From Apostichopus japonicus (Eukaryota; Echinodermata; Holothuroidea; Aspidochirotida; Stichopodidae), in assembly GCF_037975245.1 (NCBI RefSeq), contig NC_092579.1, positions 2,099,001 through 2,163,000 of the forward strand: a stretch of 64,000 bases of DNA. The letters are read 5' to 3'. A program made the position numbers and the translations under genes. The notes under the pieces are model-generated. The model saw nothing but the letters and a program-made list of their open reading frames with translations, was not told the origin of the DNA and searched no databases. Shown here one piece after another: positions 35,637-47,384 of this stretch. Position 1 is the first letter of the stretch. Each line of letters begins with the position of its first letter.

Positions 35637-36192
35637 TCAGTACATAAAGCTTCCCTCAGTACATCATGCTGCCCTCAGTACATAAAGCTGCCCTCAGCAC
35701 ATTATACTGCCCTGAGAACACAATGCTGCCCTTAGTACATAAAGCTGCCCTCAGCACATAATGCTGCCCTCAGCACATAATGCTGCCCTCAGAACACAAT
35801 GCTGCCCTCAGCACATAATGCTGCACTTTATACACAATGCTGCCCTTAGTACACAATATTGCCCTCAGAACACAATGCTGCCCTCAGCGCATAATGCTGC
35901 CCTCAGTTCATAATGCTGCCCTTAGTACGTAATGCTGCCCTCAGTTCATAATGCTGCCCTCAGTTCATAATGCTGCCCTCAGCTCATAATGCTGGCCTGA
36001 GAACACAATGCTGCCCTCAGCACATAATACTGCCTTCAGCACATAATGCTGCACTTAGAACACAATATTGCCCTGAGGACACAATGCTGCCCTCAGTGCA
36101 TAATGCTACCCTTAGTACATAAGGCTGCCCTCAGTACATCATATTACCCTCAGTACATAATATTATCCAATACCCTCAGTACATAATGCTTC
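35637..36192. repeat. 19-bp minisatellite, about 29 copies
   Basis: The unit GCTGCCCTCAGCACATAAT and close variants are repeated head to tail with substitutions (CTCAGTACATAAAG, CTCAGAACACAAT). It starts about 115 bp after the stop codon of the TIR gene, so it may lie in its 3' UTR or flank. Confidence 0.92.
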
Positions 36193-36454
36193 TTGCCTTG
36201 CTTTCTGACATAGCGCCACCCCATCATCCTTCACTCTATTACCAACCCGCCATTTACAAAACGTACGCGTCCTTGGATACCCACACAACGCTATTGAGTA
36301 TACTTTCAATTCATAGTGTGTCTTTTCAAAAGGAGTTACTAATTTTTCAGTCAGCCTTCTTAGGCAGGAGACTAAATTCATTCTGGTAAGTTAAGTCTAT
36401 GTTCAATTTCATTGTATAGAAGCCATTTAAAACCCGTAGGGAGGTGTTTAATTG

Positions 36455-39400
36455 CCAATATGACAACCCCTAACACACCTTTAACCGCCCCCCTAGTCGA
36501 AAACCTAAAACTCTCTGATTTTGACATAGACAATAATGACTGGATCCCTGTACAAAATAGCAGAAAAAGACAACGTCCAAACTCCGTTGAAATAAACCCA
36601 TTTCCTAACTCCAAACCAACCACCAAAAAGTCCGCTCAAACAATCATTGTATCAGGAATCCAACCAGTAATATCCAAAAAACCAATAACCCTTGCTAAAC
36701 TAATCAATGAAAAACACCAAATGCCATGATCTCAAACATAAACCGTCTTCGTAGTAACGACATCCTAATTACCCCCGATGACCCTAAATCTGCAAATAGC
36801 CTCCTGAAACCATGGACTCAAAGGGCCAAACTAGGCAACCCCAAACCAAGAATCCCCCCAAGAAATAAGACAGAAACTTCTCCGTAGTAGACTGTGGCAT
36901 AAACCCTGAAATTCAAATCAAAGATATTGAATAAAAACTGAAAGACCAAGAATACACCCCAATGCAAACTAAAAGACTCATTAGTCACGCCACAAACAAT
37001 CCAACTTGGAAAGTAAGTATAACGTTTGAAGAACAAAAAAGAACCTCAACAAACCCTAATCAAACAAGGTTTCTACTTAGGGTACTCTAAACATAAAACA
37101 GAAGAATACCACGAACCCCCCTTATCACTCAGTGCTTCAAATGCCAACTCTTTGGACACACCCACCCTACTTGTAAAAATCATACCAGATGCCTCAGATG
37201 TGGCGAAAACCACAGAGTTAAAGACTGTCCCGAACAAAAAGAAAACACAAAATGTGCCAATTGCTCAGGGACTCATGCCGCCCTTTACAAAGGATGCCCA
37301 AAATTTAAAGAAGCTAAAACTGAAGCTATTAACAAACAACAAGAACAGATTACCTACGCGAATGTAACCAAATCTGCCCTAAAACTGAAATCACAAATAA
37401 AATCGCCACTGAAGACAAATTTAATATAGCAACCTTTGTCATTGAATTAGTACAATAGACCCTTCAAAAAGCCGACATTAATATTAAATCCGACGACCTT
37501 GCCAGTTACGCCACTGTGTTAGCACTATAACACCTAAACTTAAATATCCCAAAAACTGTAATTATGGAACGTCTCCACCAACCCTCAATATTTAGCTATC
37601 TTCAATCACCAAAATGACCAGCACACTCTCTCCTTCGGTCAAGTTCCTCCATCTAAACATCAACAGTGTCCTTCCAACATTAAGCCTCCTACTTAGTATA
37701 ATCACCTACTACTCCCCGGATATCATATCGTTAAATGAAACTAAACTAAATACAAATTCCCATCTAAGCATCCTTGGTTACCAAACTTTCAGAGGAGCAC
37801 TTCTTGCTGTAAAAAAAGGCCACTCTCCTCCCAAACTCAATGCAAACAAGCAATAATTGAAATTGTACTCGAAAGAGACAATAAACCTCTCCACATTATT
37901 AGCTATTATGGTCCCCAAATGAGCCCATATCCACCGCTATAATAAAAAAATGTTCTAATAAAAATACAATACTCTTAGGAGATCTTAATGCCCACCACAT
38001 TATATTTGGCAGCACTGAAATATCTGAAAAAGGCAAATCCCTCTTAGAAATATGTGATAAATACAACTTATCAATAATTAACCAAAATACCAAAACTAGG
38101 ATAAACCCAATAAACAATAATACAGAACTACTTGACTACGCCATAAACTCAAATCACCTCGCAACTAAAACACAATCGATACAAATCCTAGAAGATTACT
38201 AAATCAGTGATCATTTCCCACTCCTGTTTGAGCTAGACATAAACCTCAACCGCATACAAAATAACGAATTGACGTATTACTACAATAAAACAGACTGGAC
38301 ATCATTTAAAAGGGAACTCGTAACAAATTACACTATTGCCAAATACAACAACCAAAACAACGAGCTAAATTACATCGACAAATACTGTGACAGCAATGCC
38401 CAACATATCTTCAATACCTTCAAAAAACACTCCCTTCAAAACAAAAATAAGACGAAAACTAAATAAGAATATTCTTACACTTATCAAACACAGATGTCGC
38501 CTACGTAGAACCTATATTATCTCCCGAGACCTAACTCTAAAAAACCCAAATTAACCAACTTAAAGAACAAATATCGGTAAACGAACAAAACCGCGTCCAA
38601 AACAAATGCGATTCAACCATTAATGACAAAAACCCGAAACACTTTTGGAAAAAATTAAAAACCCCACACGCAGGTAAACAGACCAAGGCCTTAGAGATAA
38701 GGTCTAGGTCATCTGATCACAAAACCTCAAGACCAAACAAAGCTAATTGAATCCTACTTTAACACTATATTTAATATCTTCAATGGCCCCCCCATACGAT
38801 AACAGATTCAAACACGAAAAAGACCGTACAATTGATGCAGCTAGTTTTATCCCCAACCCCTTAGGATGTCTCAACGAAAACATCCCTCTACTCAAAAAAT
38901 AGATATAAACGATTGGTATAGTGCCACAAAAATGCCTCCTCCCCTGGTCTTGACAACAAAAATTACCAAATGCTTAAAAACTCCCCTCCGATATTCATTA
39001 ACTCTCATATTATCCCACTATTTGCCGAACTTCTTAGACTGGGTTATTTCCCAACCCCGTGGAAATCCGCCAAAATGATTTTAATACCGAACCAAATAAA
39101 GACCGCACCAAAATTCAAAACTATCGACCAATCAATCTCCTCCCAGCCTTAAGTAAGATTTTCGAAAGAATTATAGATAACCGCACCAGAACCCCACCTA
39201 GAGCAAACTAACCACTTTTCCCCGTATCAATCGGGCTTCCGCGCACATAAATCTACTATAAACCAAACTTTCCGCTTATCCGAAGAAATTCGCATCGGCT
39301 TTATGAAAAACATGATACCACTGCCCTCTTTCTTGATGCCGAAAAGGCGTTTGATGAAACATGGTACAACGGCATCAGAATTAAACTACTTAACTTTAAT

Positions 39401-39870
39401 CTCCCCTCCAGTTACATCAGACTTCTTTCCTTAGTGAGCGCAATTCAAAAATATGCTACAAAAAAACAATACTCAAAACTATTCCGCTTCGTGCAGGCAC
39501 TCCACAGGGCGCTGTTCTCAGCCCCCTCCTTTACACCCTATTTGTTAATTATCTGAACACCCCCCTCCCCCTCTAACTGAATGCAACTATAGTCAGTACG
39601 CTGACGATATAGCCATTTGGAGCACTAGTAAAAATATCCATATGATGGAACTAAATATTAAAAAGAGCTATTACACATCTCGAAAAATGGTGCTCGATGT
39701 GGAGAATAAAAATAAATCCCTCAAAATCTAACCTAGTCAATGCAGCCTTCCCCGGTACCACTTTCGATAGCAAATTATCTTTTAATCTACATTGTAACAG
39801 AAATGCAGGACGCTGCTGGTCCCACCTTAAATCCATCCAAATCCTCTCACACAAATATATATATATATAG
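36455..39870 (+). mobile_element. Jockey-type non-LTR retrotransposon, decayed
   Basis: ORF1 remnants (from 36460, MTTPNTPLTAPLVENLKLSD) lead to a gag-like zinc-knuckle block at about 37127-37300 with three CCHC motifs: CFKCQLFGHTHPTC, CLRCGENHRVKDC and CANCSGTHAALYKGC. ORF2 starts at about 37614 with an endonuclease (FLHLNINSVL, SPDIISLNETKL, LLGDLNAHH, LLDYAINS). It continues into the RT (LLPALSKIFERII, FLDAEKAFDETW, AGTPQGAVLSPLLY, QYADDIAIWS). Many frameshifts and stops break it. It ends at a short (AT)n tract near 39860, just before the satellite array. Confidence 0.85.
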
Positions 39871-39964
39871 TGACAAGTTACCACTGACGAGGGGTTAAGT
39901 GTAAAGGGGACCTTGGCCTCAAACAAGACTGTAAACCTTCAACTTTACCTTGATTAATCACGCC

Positions 39965-42034
39965 TGTTCATTGGTTATATTTAGTCGTATTGAGCCTTTA
40001 TTTGACACATTTGATCAGACCTGTTATATATTTAGTCGTGTGGATCCTTTATTTGACACATTTGATCAAGCCTGTTATATATTTAGTCGTGTGGATCCTT
40101 TATTTGACACAGTTTATCAAGTCTGTTATATATTTAGTCGTGTGGATCATTTATTTGACACATTTGATCAAGCCTGTTATATATTTAGTCGTGTGGATCC
40201 TTTATTTGACACAGTTTATCAAGTCTGTTATATATTTAGTCGTGTGGATCCTTTATTTGACACATTTGATCAAGCCTGTTATATATTTAGTCGTGTGGAT
40301 CCTTTATTTGACACAGTTTATCAAGCCTGTTATATATTTAGTCGTGTGGATCCTTTGTTTGACACATTTGATCAAGCCTGTTATATATTTAGTCGTGTGG
40401 ATCCTTTATTTGACACATTTGATCTAGCCTGTTATATATTTAGTCGTGTGGATCCTTTATTTGACGCAGTTTATCAAGCCTGTTATATATTTAGTCGTAT
40501 TGATCCTTTATTTGACACATTTGATCAGACCTGTTATATATTTAGTCGTGTGGATCCTTTATTTGACACATTTGATCAAGCCTGTTATATATTTAGTCGT
40601 GTGGATCCTTTGTTTGACACATTTGATCTAGCCTGTTATATATTTAGTCGTATTGATCCTTTGTTTGACACATTTGATCTAGCCTGTTATATATTTAGTC
40701 GTGTGGATCCTTTGTTTGACACATTTGATCAAGCCTGTTATATATTTAGTCGTATTGATCCTTTGTTTGACACATTTGATCAAGCCTGTTATATATTTAG
40801 TCGTGTGGATCCTTTGTTTGACACATTTGATCTAGCCTGTTATATATTTAGTCGTATTGATCCTTTGTTTGACACATTTGATCTAGCCTGTTATATATTT
40901 AGTCGTGTGGATCCTTTGTTTGACACATTTGATCAAGCCTGTTATATATTTAGTCGTGTGGATCCTTTGTTTGACACATTTGATCAAGCCTGTTATATTT
41001 AGTCGTATTGATCCTTTGTTTGACACATTTGATCAGACCTGTTATATATTTAGTCGTGTGGATCCTTTGTTTGACACATTTGATCTAGCCTGTTATATAT
41101 TTAGTCGTATTGATCCTTTGTTTGACACATTTGATCTAGCCTGTTATATATTTAGTCGTGTGGATCCTTTGTTTGACACATTTGATCAAGCCTGTTATAT
41201 ATTTAGTCGTGTGGATTCTTTGTTTGACACATTTGATCAAGCCTGTTATATTTAGTCGTATTGATCCTTTGTTTGACACATTTGATCAGACCTGTTATAT
41301 ATTTAGTCGTGTGGATCCTTTATTTGACACATTTGATCAAGCCTGTTATATATTTAGTGGTGTGGATCCTTTATTTGACACAGTTTATCAAGTCTGTTAT
41401 ATATTTAGTCGTGTGGATCCTTTATTTGACACATTTGATCTAGCCTGTTATATATTTAGTCGTGTGGATCATTTATTTGACACAGTTTATCAAGCCTGTT
41501 ATATATTTAGTCGTGTGGATTCTTTGTTTGACACATTTGATCAAGCCTGTTATATTTAGTCGTATTGATCCTTTGTTTGACACATTTGATCAGACCTGTT
41601 ATATATTTAGTCGTGTGGATCCTTTATTTGACACATTTGATCAAGCCTGTTATATATTTAGTGGTGTGGATCCTTTATTTGACACAGTTTATCAAGTCTG
41701 TTATATATTTAGTCGTGTGGATCATTTATTTGACACATTTGATCTAGCCTGTTATATATTTTGTCATGTGGATCCTTTGTTTGACACATTTGATCTAGCC
41801 TGTTATATATTTAGTCGTGTGGATCGTTTATTTGACACATTTGATCTAGCCTGTTATATATTTAGTCGTGTGGATCCTTTGTTTGACACATTTGATCAAG
41901 CCTGTTATATATTTAGTCGTGTGGATCATTTATTTGACGCATTTGATCTAGCCTGTTATATATTTAGTCGTGTGGATCCTTTATTTGACACATTTGATCA
42001 AGCCTGTTATATATTTAGTCGTGTGGATCCTTTA
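39965..42034 (+). repeat. 51-bp satellite array, left block (about 40 copies)
   Basis: The head-to-tail unit of exactly 51 bp is recognisable as AGTCGTGTGGATCC, then TTT(A/G)TTTGACACATTTGATC, then (A/T)AGCCTGTTATATATTT. Two frames stay open because 51 is divisible by 3, giving repeats like SRVDPLFDTFDQACYIF or the VVWILYLTHLIKPVIYL shadow. Variants include GATCATTT, ACAGTTTATC and CGTATTGATCC. Three units carry the same 2-bp loss (TTATATTTAG), which breaks the frame. Changes fall on all codon positions, so the array is taken as non-coding. It ends at a TA used by the inserted element. Confidence 0.95.
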
Positions 42035-43244
42035 TAGTAAGACGGGGTAAAAAAAAACCGTTTCCTTAAAGTTTAACATAAAACTCGTTAGGTAGATGCT
42101 TAGGTAGATATTTTAGCATTGTCAGTTGACAAGTGGGAATACCTTCCTAAATAGCCATAATAAAAATTTCAATCACAATGAGTAAAGGAGAAATTTCAGA
42201 AAAGGGGTGGTTTTTTTTTACCCCGGCTGTTAGTCATTTTTGGGGTAAAAAAAAACCCTGCTGGGGTAAAAAAATTCCACACTGTTAAAACAACATACTA
42301 CCAAAGAAAATGTGCAAAACCACCAGAAATATTTTCAGCACACTTTAGAAAAGCTTTATTTGGGCATTTTCAATCGAGTTCTGCATGAATGAACCTATTG
42401 CCAAACGATAAACTCCGGGAAACAAACCCCACCTTCCGAGACTAAGCAAGATTCTATCAAGACTGTTTAATACCCCCTAAAACATTATTGACCATGTTTT
42501 ATGAGTTTTATTCTATATATAGAATAAAACTATATTAGTATCACATCCAGCTGTGGGGTTGGGACTTAGGGTAGAGAATAATTTAGGACTCTAAAAATAA
42601 CAAGATAACCATATACAGCAGACATATATTGTTAGGCTATAACACTAGGCTAACATAGCAATAACTTAGGTTAAGAACAGGCAACAGTTAGTAATAAAAA
42701 TGTAAATAATTATATTGGTAGAAATTAGAAGAGCATAGATGTACTCCCTGTGTCAATCATATAGCAGTTCTAACATTCTGTGATAAATATAAACCATTTT
42801 GGGAGGAAAATAGGACTGGTCTTTTTTTACCCCAAACGGACACTAAACCCTGGGGTAAAAAAAATCCACGTCATTCAAGAAAACTGGCAGATCGTGCGGG
42901 TAATTACATTACTGATTCATGTAGGTACACCTCTTGTTATCATAACCAAGAAACAAAAACCTCTATATCAGTTCTAATATTTTTTGCGGGATAAAGTTAA
43001 AGGACAGTGTTCAGAACCTAAATATTTGCTATTTTTAGAGTATGGGAAAAATCGGCGCTAAAAGTATTCGTACGCCGATGGAAAAGAATAGTAACAATCA
43101 ATAAAGTATGTCAGAATTGACTTGGGCACCATGGTTTTCACATACACCATACAAAAATGTGTTTCAATTTCTCACGACTTGTAGTGGGGGTGGGTTTTTT
43201 TTTACCCCAACTACCCTGTGGTTTTTTTTTACCCCGATTTACTA
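42035..43244. mobile_element. Inverted-repeat DNA element splitting the satellite, TA target
   Basis: The ends are TAGTAAGACGGGGTAAAAAA and its near-perfect reverse complement at 43217-43244 (TTTTTTACCCCGATTTACTA), flanked by a TA duplication (42033-42034 and 43245-43246). Removing the element and one TA rejoins a normal 51-bp unit. GGGGTAAAAAAA or its complement recurs internally at about 42210-42275, 42820-42862 and 43190-43235. No transposase frame is seen. A TA target suits Tc1/mariner-like elements, but the family is not identified. Confidence 0.87.
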
Positions 43245-45260
43245 TATTTGACGCATTTGATCTAGCCTGTTATATATTTAGTCGTATTGATCCTTTGTTT
43301 GACACATTTGATCTAGCCTGTTATATATTTAGTCGTGTGGATCCTTTGTTTGACACATTTGATCAAGCCTGTTATATATTTAGTCGTATTGATCCTTTGT
43401 TTGACACATTTGATCAAGCCTGTTATATATTTAGTCGTGTGGATGCTTTGTTTGACACATTTGATCTAGCCTGTTATATATTTAGTCGTATTGATCCTTT
43501 GTTTGACACATTTGATCTAGCCTGTTATATATTTAGTCGTGTGGATCCTTTGTTTGACACATTTGATCAAGCCTGTTATATATTTAGTCGTGTGGATCCT
43601 TTGTTTGACACATTTGATCAAGCCTGTTATATTTAGTCGTATTGATCCTTTGTTTGACACATTTGATCAGACCTGTTATATATTTAGTCGTGTGGATCCT
43701 TTGTTTGACACATTTGATCTAGCCTGTTATATATTTAGTCGTATTGATCCTTTGTTTGACACATTTGATCTAGCCTGTTATATATTTAGTCGTGTGGATC
43801 CTTTGTTTGACACATTTGATCAAGCCTGTTATATATTTAGTCGTGTGGATTCTTTGTTTGACACATTTGATCAAGCCTGTTATATATTTAGTCGTATTGA
43901 TCCTTTGTTTGACACATTTGATCAGACCTGTTATATATTTAGTCGTGTGGATCCTTTATTTGACACATTTGATCAAGCCTGTTATATATTTAGTGGTGTG
44001 GATCCTTTATTTGACACAGTTTATCAAGTCTGTTATATATTTAGTCGTGTGGATCATTTATTTGACACATTTGATCTAGCCTGTTATATATTTTGTCATG
44101 TGGATCCTTTGTTTGACACAGTTTATCAAGTCTGTTATATATTTAGTCGTGTGGATCATTTATTTGACACATTTGATCTAGCCTGTTATATATTTAGTCG
44201 TGTGGATCCTTTGTTTGACACATTTGATCAAGCCTGTTATATATTTAGTCGTGTGGATCATTTATTTGACGCATTTGATCTAGCCTGTTATATATTTAGT
44301 CGTGTGGATCCTTTATTTGACGCAGTTTATCAAGTCTGTTATATATTTAGTCGTGTGGATCATTTATTTGACACATTTGATCAAGCCTGTTATATATTTA
44401 GTCGTGTGGATCCTTTATTTGACGCAGTTTATCAAGTCTGTTATATATTTAGTCGTGTGGATCATTTATTTGACACATTTGATCAGACCTGTTATATATT
44501 TAGTCGTGTGGATCCTTTATTTGACACATTTGATCTAGCCTGTTATATATTTAGTCGTGTGGATCCTTTATTTGACACAGTTTATCAAGTCTGTTATATA
44601 TTTAGTCGTGTGGATCATTTATTTGACACATTTGATCTAGCCTGTTATATATTTTGTCATGTGGATCCTTTGTTTGACACATTTGATCAAGCCTGTTATA
44701 TATTTAGTCGTGTGGATCCTTTATTTGACACATTTGATCAAGCCTGTTATATATTTAGTCGTGTGGATCCTTTGTTTGACACATTTGATCTAGCCTGTTA
44801 TATATTTAGTCGTGTGGATCCTTTATTTGACACATTTGATCTAGCCTGTTATATATTTAGTCGTGTGGATCATTTATTTGACACAGTTTATCAAGCCTGT
44901 TATATATTTAGTCGTGTGGATCCTTTATTTGGCACAGTTTATCAAGTCTGTTATATATTTAGTCGTATTGATCCTTTATTTGACACATTTGATCAGACCT
45001 GTTATATATTTAGTCGTGTGGATCCTTTATTTGACACATTTGATCTAGCCTGTTATATATTTAGTCATGTGGATCCTTTGTTTGACACAGTTTATCAAGT
45101 CTGTTATATATTTAGTCGTGTGGATCATTTATTTGACGCATTTGATCTAGCCTGTTATATATTTAGTCGTGTGGATCCTTTGTTTGACACATTTGATCAA
45201 GCCTGTTATATATTTAGTCGTGTGGATCCTTTGTTTGACACATTTGATCAAGCCTGTTCG
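43245..45260 (+). repeat. 51-bp satellite array, right block (about 39 copies)
   Basis: This is the continuation of the left block. A run of 12 or more units starting at 43274 repeats the order and variants of the run starting at 40640. After subtracting the insertion and three 2-bp losses, the offset is exactly 28 units, so there is higher-order duplication within the array. Local blocks with GTGGTGTGGATCC or TTTTGTCATGTGG also recur. The long frame 43539-45263 is a by-product of the period. Confidence 0.95.
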
Positions 45261-45560
45261 TAGTTTATATATTTAGTCTTCTGGATCCTTGTTGTGACAT
45301 ATTCGCACAAGCCTGTTCGAACTAGATAAATTTAGTCGTGTGGGTCAGTATTGGAAAGTTGTAATCAAGTTAGTCATGTGGGTTCATTTTGTCATTTAGA
45401 GATGTGTTGTTTTATTTGACACAATAGACATTTTACCTTTTATGCCTGCAGTTAGTCGAGTGGGTTTGTCAGTTTTCATAAAGTAAGTCAAGTGAGAATT
45501 TCATGTTGATACACTTATTCAAGTGTTTCTCCTTTTTCTTTTTGTGAAGTATTCAGTCAA
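45261..45560 (+). repeat. Decayed edge of the 51-bp array
   Basis: Fragments of the unit persist with increasing divergence: TATATATTTAGTCTTCTGG, AAATTTAGTCGTGTGGGTC, AGTTAGTCATGTGGGTTC, TTTATTTGACACAATAG and GTTAGTCGAGTGGGTT. The period is lost. This is typical of a satellite boundary no longer homogenised. Confidence 0.75.
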
Positions 45561-45713
45561 ATGGATCGTTCTATTGAAATAGCCTTTCCTTTGTTACGTT
45601 TTGAAAATGCAGTCAACCCAACAGTGGCAGCAGATGAAAACATTGAATTATTAGGAGTTTGGAGAAATTGCTGGAAACTTTTACAGTGCAATTGGGATAC
45701 AGTTAATACATAG
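45561..45713 (+). CDS. 50-codon ORF next to the satellite, unsupported function
   Basis: ATG at 45561 to TAG at 45711. The peptide begins MDRSIEIAFPLLRFENAVNP and ends with a Trp-rich WRNCWKLLQCNWDTV. Its composition is less repeat-like than its surroundings, but there is no promoter, splice partner or known family. It may be chance or a terminal exon fragment. Confidence 0.15.
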   Translation: MDRSIEIAFPLLRFENAVNPTVAADENIELLGVWRNCWKLLQCNWDTVNT

Positions 45714-47384
45714 TTTTGCATTCTTTCATGGAATTTGTATAATCAAAGAAAATAATTTATAAAAGTTTATACATAAAAGTACTAGACCTTCAAATCATTG
45801 TGACGTGCAATGCCATGCTCAATGGTATCAGAGTGCCAAAAGTTTTATCGAATTTGATATAAAGTAGAAAGATGTACTTATTTATACTGCAGTTTAATAG
45901 TTTGTATACTGTTAGATATTCTTCTGTCCATAAAATTGTGTATTAGAATTACATAAAATATGACACCAAACAGTAACGTGACTGTGTACTGTACTGTATA
46001 ATTGGAATATATTGTATTACATATAGTATTAGACACAGTGTAATTCATTTCCAAAATTTCGTTTATAAAATTATTTGTACTTATATATCAAACTTGCCAA
46101 TTTTCATAAGAAATTTATTTAAAGGCATTACTTTCTAATAACTATTATAAAAGTATTCATAACAAAATAGTTTACCTAACATGGTACCCAATAGTTTTGT
46201 TTGTTTTTTTGCTGTTACTTCAATGAAAAATTACTGAAAATTAATATACTTATCTTGAGAATAGACATTCCTAATTTATAAAGATGGTTTGCTTTTGTAT
46301 TTATAGCAAGAAATATTAGTTTCATGTGTTGTAGTCCAGCTTAAATTTACGATCTAAAGTTCAGAAGGAATTTTTCATATGATATGATTGATACACTGAG
46401 ACTAGAATAATGGTTCCCTCCAATCACTGCTATAAATTTATATACTTTGCTTTTTCTTTCAAAATTATATTAACTATCAAAAACAAGTCAGTGAAGTACT
46501 GCACACCAATAAGTACATCTGCAAAAAACGTGAATCAGGAATTGAGTTCTTGCTTAGGAAACTCATCCTTCCAAGTTAAAAGTGAGATATTAAAACAATA
46601 AATAGCAATTTGCACTTTTAATATAAAAATACTGTTAATAATTTAAAAGTGACATTTTGCCATTTTAAATTCGGTTCGATGATTCAAGTGTTGCAAGTGT
46701 CATGAAAATGTAACAAGTTTTATGATATTTACTCATATTTTGTATCTCACCCATTCATATGGCCATCATTATACGTCATATTTTATCAGTACATTTGTTT
46801 CTTACACTTTTTAACTTTGATTTGAATTATCATATTGCATTAAAATCAGTTAATAACATTTATAGAAAAAAACTTGACTGTTAAACAAGAAATCTAGTTT
46901 AGGCATCTTGTTTGTTGAGATTAGCACCCAAAAGCCTTCAATGTCCTTCTAGAGATATATGAAAGATGCTCCTGTCACTCTCTGTACCAACAGTGAACTT
47001 TTAAGGGAATATTTAAGCAGAAATTTAATCCCCTTATGAAATTGTCCAGGGAAAATATGAAAAAAATCAGTGTTATTAATGTTGATATAACTATTGTAGT
47101 ATTGTGCTCCTTCAAGACGATTTACTGACAAATGAGAAGAAACATAAACAACCTCTTTGGGGTCTTTAGTTTTGACGTTCAAACGTGAAAGTTCTTGAAT
47201 TAATGTTTGTTTAAAAACACGAGAGGCACGGGATCCCATCATACTGTTTAATATATTATACTGTTTTAACTTCTATCACATTAAATTGGACTCAATAAAT
47301 GTAGTAGACTATATGCAATAAGCATCACTTATTAGTTTTGTCTCTACGATACACTGGTTCTCGCATGTTTCTATTTCTATGATG
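45714..47384. other. No gene seen; probable 3' flank of the fucosyltransferase gene
   Basis: Very AT-rich. A 97-codon ORF on the minus strand at 46949-47242 has no recognised domain and lies 140 bp downstream of the fucosyltransferase stop, probably in its 3' UTR or flank. Confidence 0.5.

Noticed and set aside
39950-45263. Long repeat ORFs (up to 574 codons) as a repetitive protein
   Set aside because: They follow from a 51-bp period without stops; two frames are open, substitutions hit all codon positions, 2-bp losses break the frame in several units, and there is no start, promoter or signal sequence.
46949-47242. 97-codon minus-strand ORF next to the fucosyltransferase
   Set aside because: No domain, promoter or splice link; AT-rich composition; probably 3' flank.
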